Positions 26,947 through 38,535 of a stretch of DNA of 64,000 nucleotides are shown here, in pieces (within the stretch, counting starts at the first letter, position 1; each line of letters begins with the position of its first letter). The stretch spans positions 22,775 through 86,774 of the forward strand of contig NZ_JAEINH010000011.1 in the NCBI RefSeq assembly GCF_016342785.1. Reading direction: 5' to 3'. The DNA comes from Sanguibacter suaedae (GTDB lineage Bacteria > Actinomycetota > Actinomycetes > Actinomycetales > Cellulomonadaceae). Both the position numbers and the translations under genes were made by a program. The notes under the pieces were generated by a model, which did not search any database, had not been told where the DNA came from, and saw only the letters and a list, made by a program, of their open reading frames with translations.

Positions 26947-28422
26947 ATGAGCACCCCACGTACGCACCGCCGGATCGCGACCCTCACCGCAGCCGCGCTG
27001 GTCGCCCTCCTCGCACCGGCCGCTTCCGCGACCGCCGCCCCGACCGCGACGGCGGGCGACCTCGCCGCCCTTCGCCCGGCGACCGTGAGCACGGACAGCG
27101 CGACCTGGCTGACGTCCGGCAAGGACGGTCGGGACCGGTGGGACCGCGGCGGCAGGCACGGCAAGGGCGGGTGGCCCGGGCGGGGCCGTGGCCGTGACCT
27201 CGGCACGGAGGTCCTCGCCCCCGGCGACGGATGGGCGTCCGCCGGGGCCGGGACCACCGGTGGCCGCGGGGCCGCGCCCGAGAACGTCGTCCACGTCGAG
27301 ACGTGGCCGGAGCTGCGTGCAGCCCTCGGCGGCGACGCGGCCCGCGGCGACACCACGCCGCGCATCGTCTACGTGCACGGCACCATCCACGCGGGCGACA
27401 CCACCGACGGTGCCCGCCTCACCTGCGAGGACTACGAGGCGACGTCCGGGTTCAGCATGGACGAGTACATCGCCACCTACGACCCGGCCGTCTGGGGGTG
27501 GGACACCGACCCGTCGGGCCCCCTCGAGGACGCGCGCGTCGCGGCGGCCGCCGTCCAGGCCGCCCAGACCCAGCAGCACATCGGGTCCAACGTCACTCTC
27601 GTCGGGGTCGACGACGCACGGGTCGTCGGCGCGAACCTCCGCATCCGCGACTCGCAGAACGTCATCCTGCGCAACCTCACCGTGTCCGACGCGTACGACT
27701 GCTTCCCCGAGTGGGACCCGAGCGACACGAACGCCGGGAACTGGAACTCCGCCTACGACAACGTCTCCGTGTGGTCCTCCACCAACGTCTGGGTGGACCA
27801 CATGACCTTCGACGACGGGGACAACCCGCACGAGTCCCTGCCCGTCGTGTACGGCCGCCCCTACGAGGTGCACGACGGGCTCCTCGACATCACGCACGGC
27901 TCCGACCTCGTCACGGTGAGCTACAACCGCTTCGAGTCGCACGACAAGACCATGCTCATCGGATCCTCCGACTCGCGGACCGACGACCGCGGCAAGCTCC
28001 GCGTCACCCTCCACCACAACCTCTGGACGGACATCGGGCAGCGCGCCCCGCGCGTGCGGTACGGGCAGGTGCACATCTACAACAACCACTACGAGCAGAC
28101 CCGTGAGGGCCTCTTCCAGTACTACTGGGGCGTGGGCGTCGAGTCGGCGATCTACGCGGAGGCCAACTCGTTCGACCTCGCGCGCGGCGTCACCGCGGAC
28201 CGGATCATCGCCGGGTGGAAGGGCACGCAGATCACCGCGAAGGACAGCCTGGTGAACGGGCGCCGGGCCGACGTCCTCGCGGCGTACAACGCGGCCAACG
28301 AGGTGGATCTCTCCGGCGACGCCGGATGGACGCCCGAGCACGCGACGCGCGTGGACCCCGTGCGCACCGTCGAGCGCACCGTCCAGCGGGAGGCCGGCGC
28401 AGGGCGCATCGACTGCCGCTGA
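26947..28422 (+). CDS. Secreted pectate lyase (polysaccharide lyase family 1)
   Basis: A 491-residue extracellular enzyme that cleaves pectate by beta-elimination. A Sec signal peptide covers about residues 1-31 (ALVALLAPAASATAA). A Gly/Arg-rich linker (about 55-85) precedes the right-handed beta-helix. PL1 signs are NVWVDHMTFDDG (Ca2+-binding Asp pair region), VSYNRFESHDKTMLIGSSD, and RAPRVRYGQVHIYNNHY with the catalytic Arg. ATG 26947 is chosen because AAAGGAG precedes it and the signal peptide starts there. It implies growth on plant polysaccharides. Confidence 0.9.
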   Translation: MSTPRTHRRIATLTAAALVALLAPAASATAAPTATAGDLAALRPATVSTDSATWLTSGKDGRDRWDRGGRHGKGGWPGRGRGRDLGTEVLAPGDGWASAGAGTTGGRGAAPENVVHVETWPELRAALGGDAARGDTTPRIVYVHGTIHAGDTTDGARLTCEDYEATSGFSMDEYIATYDPAVWGWDTDPSGPLEDARVAAAAVQAAQTQQHIGSNVTLVGVDDARVVGANLRIRDSQNVILRNLTVSDAYDCFPEWDPSDTNAGNWNSAYDNVSVWSSTNVWVDHMTFDDGDNPHESLPVVYGRPYEVHDGLLDITHGSDLVTVSYNRFESHDKTMLIGSSDSRTDDRGKLRVTLHHNLWTDIGQRAPRVRYGQVHIYNNHYEQTREGLFQYYWGVGVESAIYAEANSFDLARGVTADRIIAGWKGTQITAKDSLVNGRRADVLAAYNAANEVDLSGDAGWTPEHATRVDPVRTVERTVQREAGAGRIDCR

Positions 28423-28426
28423 GGAT

Positions 28427-28456
28427 GCGGCGAGCGCCACGCACGGCGCTCGCTGC
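28427..28456 (+). terminator. Hairpin after the pectate lyase gene
   Basis: GCGAGCGCC (28430-28438) pairs with GGCGCTCGC (28445-28453). The stem can be lengthened to about 12 bp with one G-T pair. It begins 5 bp after the stop. Confidence 0.6.
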
Positions 28457-28483
28457 GCGACGGGGCCGGGGGAGAATGCGCTC

Positions 28484-29167
28484 ATGACGAGCGAACCCCC
28501 GGTCCCCGAGGTGGGCGTCGGCCCGTGGCCGGGCGGCCCGGACGCGTGGCCGCGCACGGCTGACGGCGAGCCCGACGCCCGGTACGACGTCGAGCTGCTC
28601 CGTGAGGGAGACCGCCGCAACGTCGTCGACGCGTACCGGTACTGGACGATGGAGGCGATCGTCGCGGACCTCGACACCCGGCGGCACCCGTTCCACGTGG
28701 CGATCGAGAACTGGGGCCACGACCTGAACATCGGGTCCGTGGTGCGCACCGCGAACGCCTTCGCGGCGCAGGAGATCCACATCGTGGGGCGGCGCCGCTG
28801 GAACCGCCGCGGTGCGATGGTCACCGACCGTTACCAGCACGTGCGCAACCACCCGGACGTCGCCGCCTTCCTCGCCTGGGCGGGGGAGGCCGGCGTCCCG
28901 GTCATCGGCATCGACAACGTCCCCGGCTCGGTCCCGATCGAGGGCTATGCGTTCCCGCGGGAGTGCGCCCTGCTCTTCGGTCAGGAGAGCACCGGTCTCA
29001 CCGACGAGGCGCGGACCGCGAGCCGGGACGTCCTCCACATCACCCAGTTCGGGTCGACGCGCTCCATCAACGCCGGTGCGGCTGCGGCCATCGCCATGCA
29101 CGCGTGGGTGCAGCAGCACGCCGTGGTCCCGGGCCGGGTCGACCACGGGCCGAACGACCTACCGTGA
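28484..29167 (+). CDS. SpoU-family (SPOUT) RNA 2'-O-methyltransferase
   Basis: A 227-residue SAM-dependent methyltransferase of the TrmH/SpoU group. Its three motifs are present: NIGSVVRTANAF (motif 1, residues near 84), CALLFGQESTGL (motif 2) and SINAGAAAAIAMHAW (motif 3). The C-terminal knot is complete. Which rRNA or tRNA site it modifies cannot be read from sequence. An ATG 6 nt after GAGAAT may be leaderless. It lies 67 bp before fba. Confidence 0.88.
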   Translation: MTSEPPVPEVGVGPWPGGPDAWPRTADGEPDARYDVELLREGDRRNVVDAYRYWTMEAIVADLDTRRHPFHVAIENWGHDLNIGSVVRTANAFAAQEIHIVGRRRWNRRGAMVTDRYQHVRNHPDVAAFLAWAGEAGVPVIGIDNVPGSVPIEGYAFPRECALLFGQESTGLTDEARTASRDVLHITQFGSTRSINAGAAAAIAMHAWVQQHAVVPGRVDHGPNDLP

Positions 29168-29234
29168 CCGCTGCGGGTTCATGACAAACTGGGGGTGACA
29201 GTCCCCGACATCCCCCTTTCACAGGAGTCTTTCG

Positions 29235-30257
<1,023 letters not shown>

Positions 30258-30274
30258 TCTCGGTCTGCAGCAGA

Positions 30275-30312
30275 CAGAAGGCCCCGGTGGACTCGTCCAC
30301 CGGGGCCTTCTG
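30275..30312 (+). terminator. Strong hairpin terminator after fba
   Basis: A perfect 17-bp stem (30275-30291 with 30296-30312) and CTCG loop, 17 bp after the stop; it could also serve the convergent STAS gene. Confidence 0.85.
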
Positions 30313-30360
30313 CTCGTCCGTGCGGCCCGTCCCTGCGCGACGCGCGGAGGGCGGACCGGT

Positions 30361-30828
30361 TCAGCTGATCTCGGGCGTGGACGGGACCACCGGGACGGCC
30401 CCGGTCTCGAGACCGCTGCGATCGTCCGCCTCGTCGTCCACGATGTCGAGCATGTCACCGATGCTCGTCACCTCGAGGAGGAACTTCACCGTCGGCGGGG
30501 TCCGCAGGATCCGGACGCGCTCCGGGCTGACCGCCGTGAGGCGCGCGAGGAACGCGACGCCCGTCGAGTCCATGAACGTCACGTGGTGCGCGTCGATCTC
30601 GACCGGCAGCCCGGCCTCCTCGACGTCGCTCGTCGCCTGGTGGAGGTCCGCCACCAGGTCCGCGTCGATCTCACCCGACAGCACGATGCGGGCGCGCGTC
30701 GTGCCGACGATGACGTGGACCGAGCCCGGTTCGCTCGAGTCCAGGTCGGCGGTGATGGTGTCGGAACGGGTGCTGTCACTCGATGACTCGAGAGGCCCCC
30801 CGGCTCCTGGAGTGTTAACGTCGCCCAC
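30361..30828 (-). CDS. STAS-domain anti-sigma factor antagonist (1 of 2)
   Basis: A 155-residue SpoIIAA/RsbV-like protein. After a 40-residue Ser/Asp-rich leader, the STAS domain runs from VHVIVGTTRARIVLSGEIDA to the C-terminus. The phosphorylatable Ser is in HVTFMDSTGVAFLARL. In partner switching the unphosphorylated form binds an anti-sigma kinase and frees a sigma factor. I chose GTG 30826-30828 because GGGAG sits 5 nt upstream; longer in-frame starts (30855, 30918) lack such a site. It diverges from the phosphatase gene. Confidence 0.83.
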   Translation of the reverse strand: MGDVNTPGAGGPLESSSDSTRSDTITADLDSSEPGSVHVIVGTTRARIVLSGEIDADLVADLHQATSDVEEAGLPVEIDAHHVTFMDSTGVAFLARLTAVSPERVRILRTPPTVKFLLEVTSIGDMLDIVDDEADDRSGLETGAVPVVPSTPEIS

Positions 30829-30873
30829 GAATGCTCCCTTCGGCAAGAAGACCATTGTGTCGTGGTCGAGGGG

Positions 30874-30905
30874 CGTTGACCAGTAGCCCGTTGACCTCGT
30901 TGAAC
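30874..30905. repeat. Three CGTTGA[CA]C direct repeats between STAS and phosphatase genes
   Basis: CGTTGACC at 30874-30881 and 30889-30896, and CGTTGAAC at 30898-30905, all in one orientation, in the divergent 148-bp region. The TTGAC cores could be -35 elements or a regulator's half-sites; no matching -10 is clear. Confidence 0.4.
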
Positions 30906-30976
30906 ACTGTCGTCTCATGGTCTGTCACCTGAGAGACTAGTGCTTGGGTCGGACAAGGCACGAACTGGAGGACTGG

Positions 30977-33244
30977 GTGGACGTCTCGTCGCACGGCACG
31001 GGGGACCGCGCGACCACCGCGGAGGTGGCACAGGAGGACGGTCTGGGAGCGCTGCGCGACCGCGCGCTGCAGGCCGCCGGTACGGCCACCGTCGTGCTCG
31101 ACGCGAGCCAGGACGTACCCACCGTCGTCTGGGTCAACGACGCCTTCGTCCACCTGTTCGGCCACCCGTCCGACGCGCTCGTCGGCGGCACCCTGGCGCG
31201 GCTCGCGCCCGCCGGCGGGGGTGTCCTCGACGGCGGTCGGCTCGCCGCGTCCCTCGCCGACCGCACCCCCGTCGTCTGGACGGCGCGGTCCGTTCGAGCG
31301 GACGGCAGCGTCCTGTGGTGCGAGTACTCGGCGGCCGTCGTCCCGGGCGGCGAGACCCCGGGAGCGCACTGGGTGATCCTCGTGTCCGACGTCACGCGCC
31401 ACGTCGAGCAGCGCGAGGAGCAGGAACGGTCCATCGCCGTCGAGCGCGCCGCCCGCACCACGCTCGACCTCATCTCCCTCGTGTCGGACCTCCTCACCGA
31501 CCTCGACTACCCGTACGTGCTGCGCGAGATCGCCACGCACCTCCAGCGCGGCCTGGTCGGCTGGGCCGGGTTCTTCCTCGACGACGCCGGTCTGCGCCAC
31601 GCCGAGGGGATCGCCGTGAACCCCGGGACGGAGCGCACCTCCTACCGGCTCGCTCGTGAGGCGGGCGTCCACGTCGACGCGCTCGGTGACGCCCGCGCAC
31701 CGGGCGAGAGCACCGGCGTCACCATGACCACCGCGTTCATCGACCCGCTGCGCGACCTGCTCGACGGCCATGTGTCGGGACCCCTGAGCTTCGCGCTGCG
31801 ACCCGACTACCCGGCGGGCTCCGCGGCCCGCTGGCTGTCCGTCGAGATGCGCACCCGCCTCGGCCTGCCCGACGCCACCGAGACCGACGGCAGCGCCGCG
31901 GGGACGGCCCACGACCCGGCGGTGCCCTCCGTCGTCGTGTCCGCGGTGCCGGGGCGGCGCCGCGTCCTCGGGATCCTCGTGACCCTCCCCACCGGACCCG
32001 TCGCCGGCGCCCGCGGCGTCGCGGGCACCGACCCCACGACGATGACGCTCCTGCACGTCGTCGCCCGTCGGGTCGGGATGGCCATCGACAACGTGCGGCT
32101 CTACGCGCGGGAGCACCAGCTCGCCGAGACCCTGCAGCGCTCGATGCTCCCCGAGCAGGCGGACATCCCCGGGCTCGACGTGTGGACCTACTACGCACCC
32201 ACGTCCGAGCACGCCCAGGTGGGCGGTGACTGGTACGACGTGCTGCACATCGACGAGCAGGTCGCCGGGCTCGTCATCGGTGACGTCGTCGGGCACGACG
32301 TCGAGGCGGCCGCCACCATGGGGCAGCTGCGGTCCGTGGTCCGGTCCTACGCCTTCGAGCTCGCCACGCCCGGACCCGTCCTCACCCGGGTGGACCAGCT
32401 CGTCGTCGGGATGCGCGTGCCCCGCTCCGCGAGCCTCGTGTACGCGACGCTGCGCCGGCCCGCCCCGGACGCGACCACCCCGGCGTGGCGGCTCGAGTAC
32501 TCGCGCGCGGGCCACCTGCCGCCCCTGCTCGTCCGCGACGGTGACGTGTCCCAGCTCTCGGGGGCCGGGGGAGCGCTCGTCGGGTACGGGACGGGCGACC
32601 GGCAGACCGCGTCCGTCGAGCTCCTCCCCGGCGACGCCCTCGTCCTCTACACGGACGGCCTCATCGAACGCCGGGACCGGTCGTTGCGCGCCGGGCTCGC
32701 GGCGCTCGTCACCGCAGCGGAGCGCGTCACCGCGACCGACGCCGCAGGCATCGGTGAGGAGCTCCTCGCCCGGCTGGCCGACGCCCCCGAGGACGACGTC
32801 GCCGTCGTCGTCGTGCGTGTCCCCGACCCCGGGACCGACGGCACCACGGCCGTCATGAGCCCTCGGTCGCGTCGCTGGCTGCTGCCGAGCGAACCGGCGT
32901 CCATCGGCCGGGCACGCCACGCCGTGGTCCGCACCTGCCGCACGTGGGAGCTCCCGGACGTGGCCAACGCGGAGCTCGTCGTGTCCGAGCTCGTCGCCAA
33001 CGGTGTCCTCCACGGGTGGGGGCACATCGCGCTGCGCCTCTTCGACACCGGCGACGGCCTGCGCATCGAGGTCGAGGACTCCAACCCGTCACCGCCCGTG
33101 ACGACCGACGGGCACGCGAACCGCCTCGGCGGGTACGGCATGCAGATCGTCGAGCGGCTCGCCGACTGGGGCTGGCGCCCCAGCGGCACGGGAAAGCTCG
33201 TGTGGGCCAAGATCCGGACGTCGGGGACGCTCCGCAGGTCCTAG
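30977..33244 (+). CDS. PAS-GAF-PP2C phosphatase with C-terminal HATPase domain
   Basis: A 755-residue partner-switching regulator. A PAS-like domain covers about residues 40-150 (VVWVNDAFVHLFGHP), followed by a GAF-like region to about 380. A SpoIIE/RsbU-type PP2C domain covers about 386-620, with QRSMLPEQ, HAQVGGDWYDV and LVIGDVVGHDVEAAATM carrying the metal-binding Asp residues. An RsbW-like HATPase_c domain covers about 637-750, with ELVVSELVANGVLHG (N-box). It could dephosphorylate a STAS antagonist and phosphorylate it within one polypeptide. GTG 30977 follows GGAGGA closely; an in-frame TTG at 30944 is less likely. Confidence 0.87.
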   Translation: MDVSSHGTGDRATTAEVAQEDGLGALRDRALQAAGTATVVLDASQDVPTVVWVNDAFVHLFGHPSDALVGGTLARLAPAGGGVLDGGRLAASLADRTPVVWTARSVRADGSVLWCEYSAAVVPGGETPGAHWVILVSDVTRHVEQREEQERSIAVERAARTTLDLISLVSDLLTDLDYPYVLREIATHLQRGLVGWAGFFLDDAGLRHAEGIAVNPGTERTSYRLAREAGVHVDALGDARAPGESTGVTMTTAFIDPLRDLLDGHVSGPLSFALRPDYPAGSAARWLSVEMRTRLGLPDATETDGSAAGTAHDPAVPSVVVSAVPGRRRVLGILVTLPTGPVAGARGVAGTDPTTMTLLHVVARRVGMAIDNVRLYAREHQLAETLQRSMLPEQADIPGLDVWTYYAPTSEHAQVGGDWYDVLHIDEQVAGLVIGDVVGHDVEAAATMGQLRSVVRSYAFELATPGPVLTRVDQLVVGMRVPRSASLVYATLRRPAPDATTPAWRLEYSRAGHLPPLLVRDGDVSQLSGAGGALVGYGTGDRQTASVELLPGDALVLYTDGLIERRDRSLRAGLAALVTAAERVTATDAAGIGEELLARLADAPEDDVAVVVVRVPDPGTDGTTAVMSPRSRRWLLPSEPASIGRARHAVVRTCRTWELPDVANAELVVSELVANGVLHGWGHIALRLFDTGDGLRIEVEDSNPSPPVTTDGHANRLGGYGMQIVERLADWGWRPSGTGKLVWAKIRTSGTLRRS

Positions 33245-33264
33245 CCAGCGGGAGGGGAAGCCTG

Positions 33265-33636
33265 TCAGGCCTCGGGTGTGCCCTCGCCGACGAGCGGCAC
33301 ACCGCCGGCCGGTGTCGCCGGGTCGCACGCGTGGTCCGCGTCGATGCGGAACAGCTCGAGCGCCCCGCAGACCTCGAGGACGAACAGGTCGCGGTCGTCG
33401 CACCCGCGCAGCACCGTGGCGCCCCCGCGCTTGCGACCGGAGTCGGCGAGGGAGATGAGGAACGCCGCGCCGGTGGAGTCCATGAACGTCACCCGGCACA
33501 TGTCGATGACGAGGAGCTGTCGGCGGAGTCCGACCACCCGGGCCGCGATCTCGGGGAACTGGTCACGCTCCGCGAGGTCGAGATCTCCGGCGATCACGAG
33601 CGTGGTGGTCGCAGGTGATGTCGCGATCTCGATCAT
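33265..33636 (-). CDS. STAS-domain anti-sigma factor antagonist (2 of 2)
   Basis: A 123-residue compact STAS protein. TTLVIAGDLDLAERDQFPEI opens the domain, and CRVTFMDSTGAAFLISL carries the phosphorylatable Ser, nearly identical to the first STAS gene's motif. ATG 33634-33636 lies about 7 nt after a minus-strand -10-like TAGAGT (33644-33649), so it is likely leaderless. It converges on the phosphatase gene; only 20 bp separate the stops. It is a likely substrate of that phosphatase. Confidence 0.85.
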   Translation of the reverse strand: MIEIATSPATTTLVIAGDLDLAERDQFPEIAARVVGLRRQLLVIDMCRVTFMDSTGAAFLISLADSGRKRGGATVLRGCDDRDLFVLEVCGALELFRIDADHACDPATPAGGVPLVGEGTPEA

Positions 33637-33736
33637 GCTGTCGACTCTAACCACGGCACATGGGCCCTGCACGCCGGTCCCCGGCGTGCTCGCCTTTCGT
33701 TGTACGACCGTGACGGCACGGGTGGACAATGGCCGC

Positions 33737-34189
33737 ATGAGCCACGTCCCGCACCCCGCGCCCCGCCCGTCCGCGAACCTCCTGCCCGGCCCGGCACCCG
33801 CGATGCTCGCCGAGGACCACCCCGACATGACGGCCCGCAGCGAGGTCGCCGGCGGCCGCGCCGTCGCGGACGTCGCCCGCGACCACCCCGCGTCGTCGTA
33901 CGCGTGGGCCGTGCTCGCCGAGGACGCGCTCGACCGCGGCGACGACGTCACCGCCTACGCGTTCGCCCGCACCGGGTACCACCGCGGGCTCGACTTCCTG
34001 CGTCGGGCCGGCTGGCGCGGCCAGGGCCCCGTTCCCGCCGAGCACGTCCCCAACCAGGGGTTCCTGCGGGCCCTGCTCGCGCTCGCCGAGGCGGCGGAGC
34101 TCATCGGGGAGGTCGAGGAGGCCGAGCGGTGCGTCGCGTTCCTCGTGGACTCCGGCACGTCGGCCGACGAGGTCCGGGCGCTGCGCTGA
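33737..34189 (+). CDS. DUF3151-family protein
   Basis: A 150-residue soluble protein of the actinobacterial DUF3151 family, usually found close to fba or purA, as here. It is helical and Ala/Leu-rich, with the typical segment YAFARTGYHRGLDFLRRAGWRGQG and VPNQGFLRALLALAEAAELIGE. Function is unknown. ATG 33737 lies 6 nt after GACAAT (33725-33730), suggesting a leaderless mRNA. Confidence 0.8.
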   Translation: MSHVPHPAPRPSANLLPGPAPAMLAEDHPDMTARSEVAGGRAVADVARDHPASSYAWAVLAEDALDRGDDVTAYAFARTGYHRGLDFLRRAGWRGQGPVPAEHVPNQGFLRALLALAEAAELIGEVEEAERCVAFLVDSGTSADEVRALR

Positions 34190-34266
34190 ACGCAAAGTAA
34201 CGGTAAACTCCCCGGGGAGATCGGGTGGCTGCCGCCCGGAGGCCCGGAACGCCGAAGCGACCATGA

Positions 34267-35598
<1,332 letters not shown>

Positions 35599-35624
35599 GC
35601 GACTGCGTCGTTAGACTCACGCCC

Positions 35625-36925
<1,301 letters not shown>

Positions 36926-36929
<4 letters not shown>

Positions 36930-37897
36930 CGAGCACCGGGGTGGGCGCCGGGGGGCAGGGCCTGGACGCCGACGTCCTCGACCTGCCCGGCTGGACGCAC
37001 GTGTACTCCGGGAAGGTCCGAGACCTCTACGAGCCCGACCTCGCGCAGCACGGCGGCGCGCACCCCCTGGGTGACGTGGTCCTCGTCGTGGCGTCCGACC
37101 GGGTGAGCGCCTACGACCACGTGCTCAGCCCCGGCATCCCCGACAAGGGGACGGTCCTCACCCAGCTGAGCCTGTGGTGGTTCGAGCAGCTCGCCGACCT
37201 CGTCGACAACCACGTGGTCAGCACCGCCGTGTCCGCCGCGCCGGCCGACGGGCTCGTGCCCGCCGCCGTCGCCGGGCGCGCCATGGTGTGCCGTCGCCTG
37301 GAGATGTTCCCCGTGGAGTGCGTGGCCCGCGGCTACCTCACGGGGTCCGGGCTCGTCGAGTACCGGGAGTCGCGGTCGGTGTGCGGCGTGCCGCTGCCCG
37401 ACGGGCTCGTCGACGGTTCCCGTCTCCCGGAACCGATCTTCACGCCGGCCACCAAGGCGGAGGTGGGGGAGCACGACGAGAACGTGAGCCTCGACGTGGT
37501 CGCCGAGCGGATCGGCCGCGCCGACGCGGAGCGTCTGCGCGACCTCACCCTCGCGGTGTACGCCCGCGCCGAGGCCGTCGCCCGGGAGCGTGGCGTGATC
37601 CTCGCGGACACCAAGCTCGAGTTCGGCACCGACCCGGTGACCGGTGCGCTCGTTCTCGGCGACGAGGTCCTCACCCCGGACTCGTCCCGGTTCTGGCCGG
37701 TCGACGACTGGGAGCCGGGTCGCGCGCAGCCGAGCTTCGACAAGCAGCCCATCCGGGACTGGCTCGTGTCGGACGCCGCGGGGTGGGACCGCACCGGGGA
37801 CACGCCGCCGCCCGAGCTCACCCCGGAGGTCGTGGAAGCCACGCGACTGCGGTACCTCGACGCCTACCGGCGGATCACCGGGTCCGACCTGGCCTGA
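36926..37897 (+). CDS. purC: SAICAR synthetase
   Basis: A 323-residue ligase joining CAIR and aspartate. YSGKVRDLY near the start, VLVVASDRVSAYDHV, FPVECVARGYLTGSG and ILADTKLEFG are the family blocks. It is longer than the 240-residue bacterial type, resembling the eukaryote-like form common in actinobacteria. The GTG start overlaps the purD stop, so the two are coupled. It converges on the siderophore operon, with a small hairpin between. Confidence 0.95.
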
Positions 37898-37901
37898 GCT
37901 C

Positions 37902-37922
37902 CGGGCCGGTCCGCCCGGCCCG
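37902..37922. terminator. Hairpin between purC and the siderophore operon
   Basis: CGGGCCGG (37902-37909) pairs with CCGGCCCG (37915-37922), with a 5-nt loop, in the 29-bp gap between convergent stops. It is a plausible shared terminator. Confidence 0.5.
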
Positions 37923-37926
37923 CCGC

Positions 37927-38535
37927 TCAGCGCGGGGTGAGGAACGCGAGCTGTGCGGTCTTCTGCGGCATCTCGATCACGGGTCCGAGCTCGAACCCGG
38001 AGCGCACCATCCGTGCCACGGCACGGTCGTTGCGCACGTCGGGCTCGACGACGATCCGTCGCGCGCCCGGCTGCCCGAGGACGAACTCACCCATGGCGCC
38101 GACGAGCATCCCGCTGTACCCGGGGAGCCGTGCGTCGCCGCGCCCGACGAGGAGGTGGACGCCCACGTCGCCGGCCTGCACCGGGTAGCGCTCGCCGACG
38201 GGGTCGTGCGCCGGGTCGTACGTCTGGAGCAGCGCGACGGGTGTGTCCTCGACGCGGACGAGGAACGCGTGGTGGGTGTCGAGGGAGTCGACGAACGCGT
38301 AGAGCTCGCGCAGGTCCTCGCGGCCGAGATCTCCGAGGCCCCAGAACTCGGTGCCGGGCGCGGTGACCCACGCGTGGACGGTGTCGAGGTCGGCGTCGGG
38401 GTCGAGCACCGTCACGGTGACCCGCCCGAGGCGGGGGTGCTGCCCGGTGTGGACGGTGGTGCCGCGGGGGCCGTGCGCGAGGCGCACCCCGTCGGTTCCG
38501 GTTCCGGTGCCGGCGGTGGGCGTGGGGGCGGTCAT
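37927..38535 (-). CDS. Second GNAT acyltransferase of the siderophore operon (DesH-like)
   Basis: A 202-residue acyltransferase of the IucB/AlcB-type GNAT family used in hydroxamate siderophores. Family marks are FWGLGDL, VALLQTYDPAHDP, GDVGVHLLVGRGD and RIVVEPDVRNDRAVA. It is the sixth and last gene of the operon, its ATG overlapping the penicillin-acylase stop by 4 bp. A second acyltransferase next to desC suggests an alternative acyl donor. A similar acylase-acyltransferase pair (desG/desH) has, to my recollection, been described beside some Streptomyces des clusters. Confidence 0.75.
   Translation of the reverse strand: MTAPTPTAGTGTGTDGVRLAHGPRGTTVHTGQHPRLGRVTVTVLDPDADLDTVHAWVTAPGTEFWGLGDLGREDLRELYAFVDSLDTHHAFLVRVEDTPVALLQTYDPAHDPVGERYPVQAGDVGVHLLVGRGDARLPGYSGMLVGAMGEFVLGQPGARRIVVEPDVRNDRAVARMVRSGFELGPVIEMPQKTAQLAFLTPR

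Noticed and set aside
30815..33025. 736-codon minus-strand frame opposite the phosphatase gene
   Set aside because: No recognisable motif, and the plus strand encodes intact PAS, PP2C and HATPase domains.
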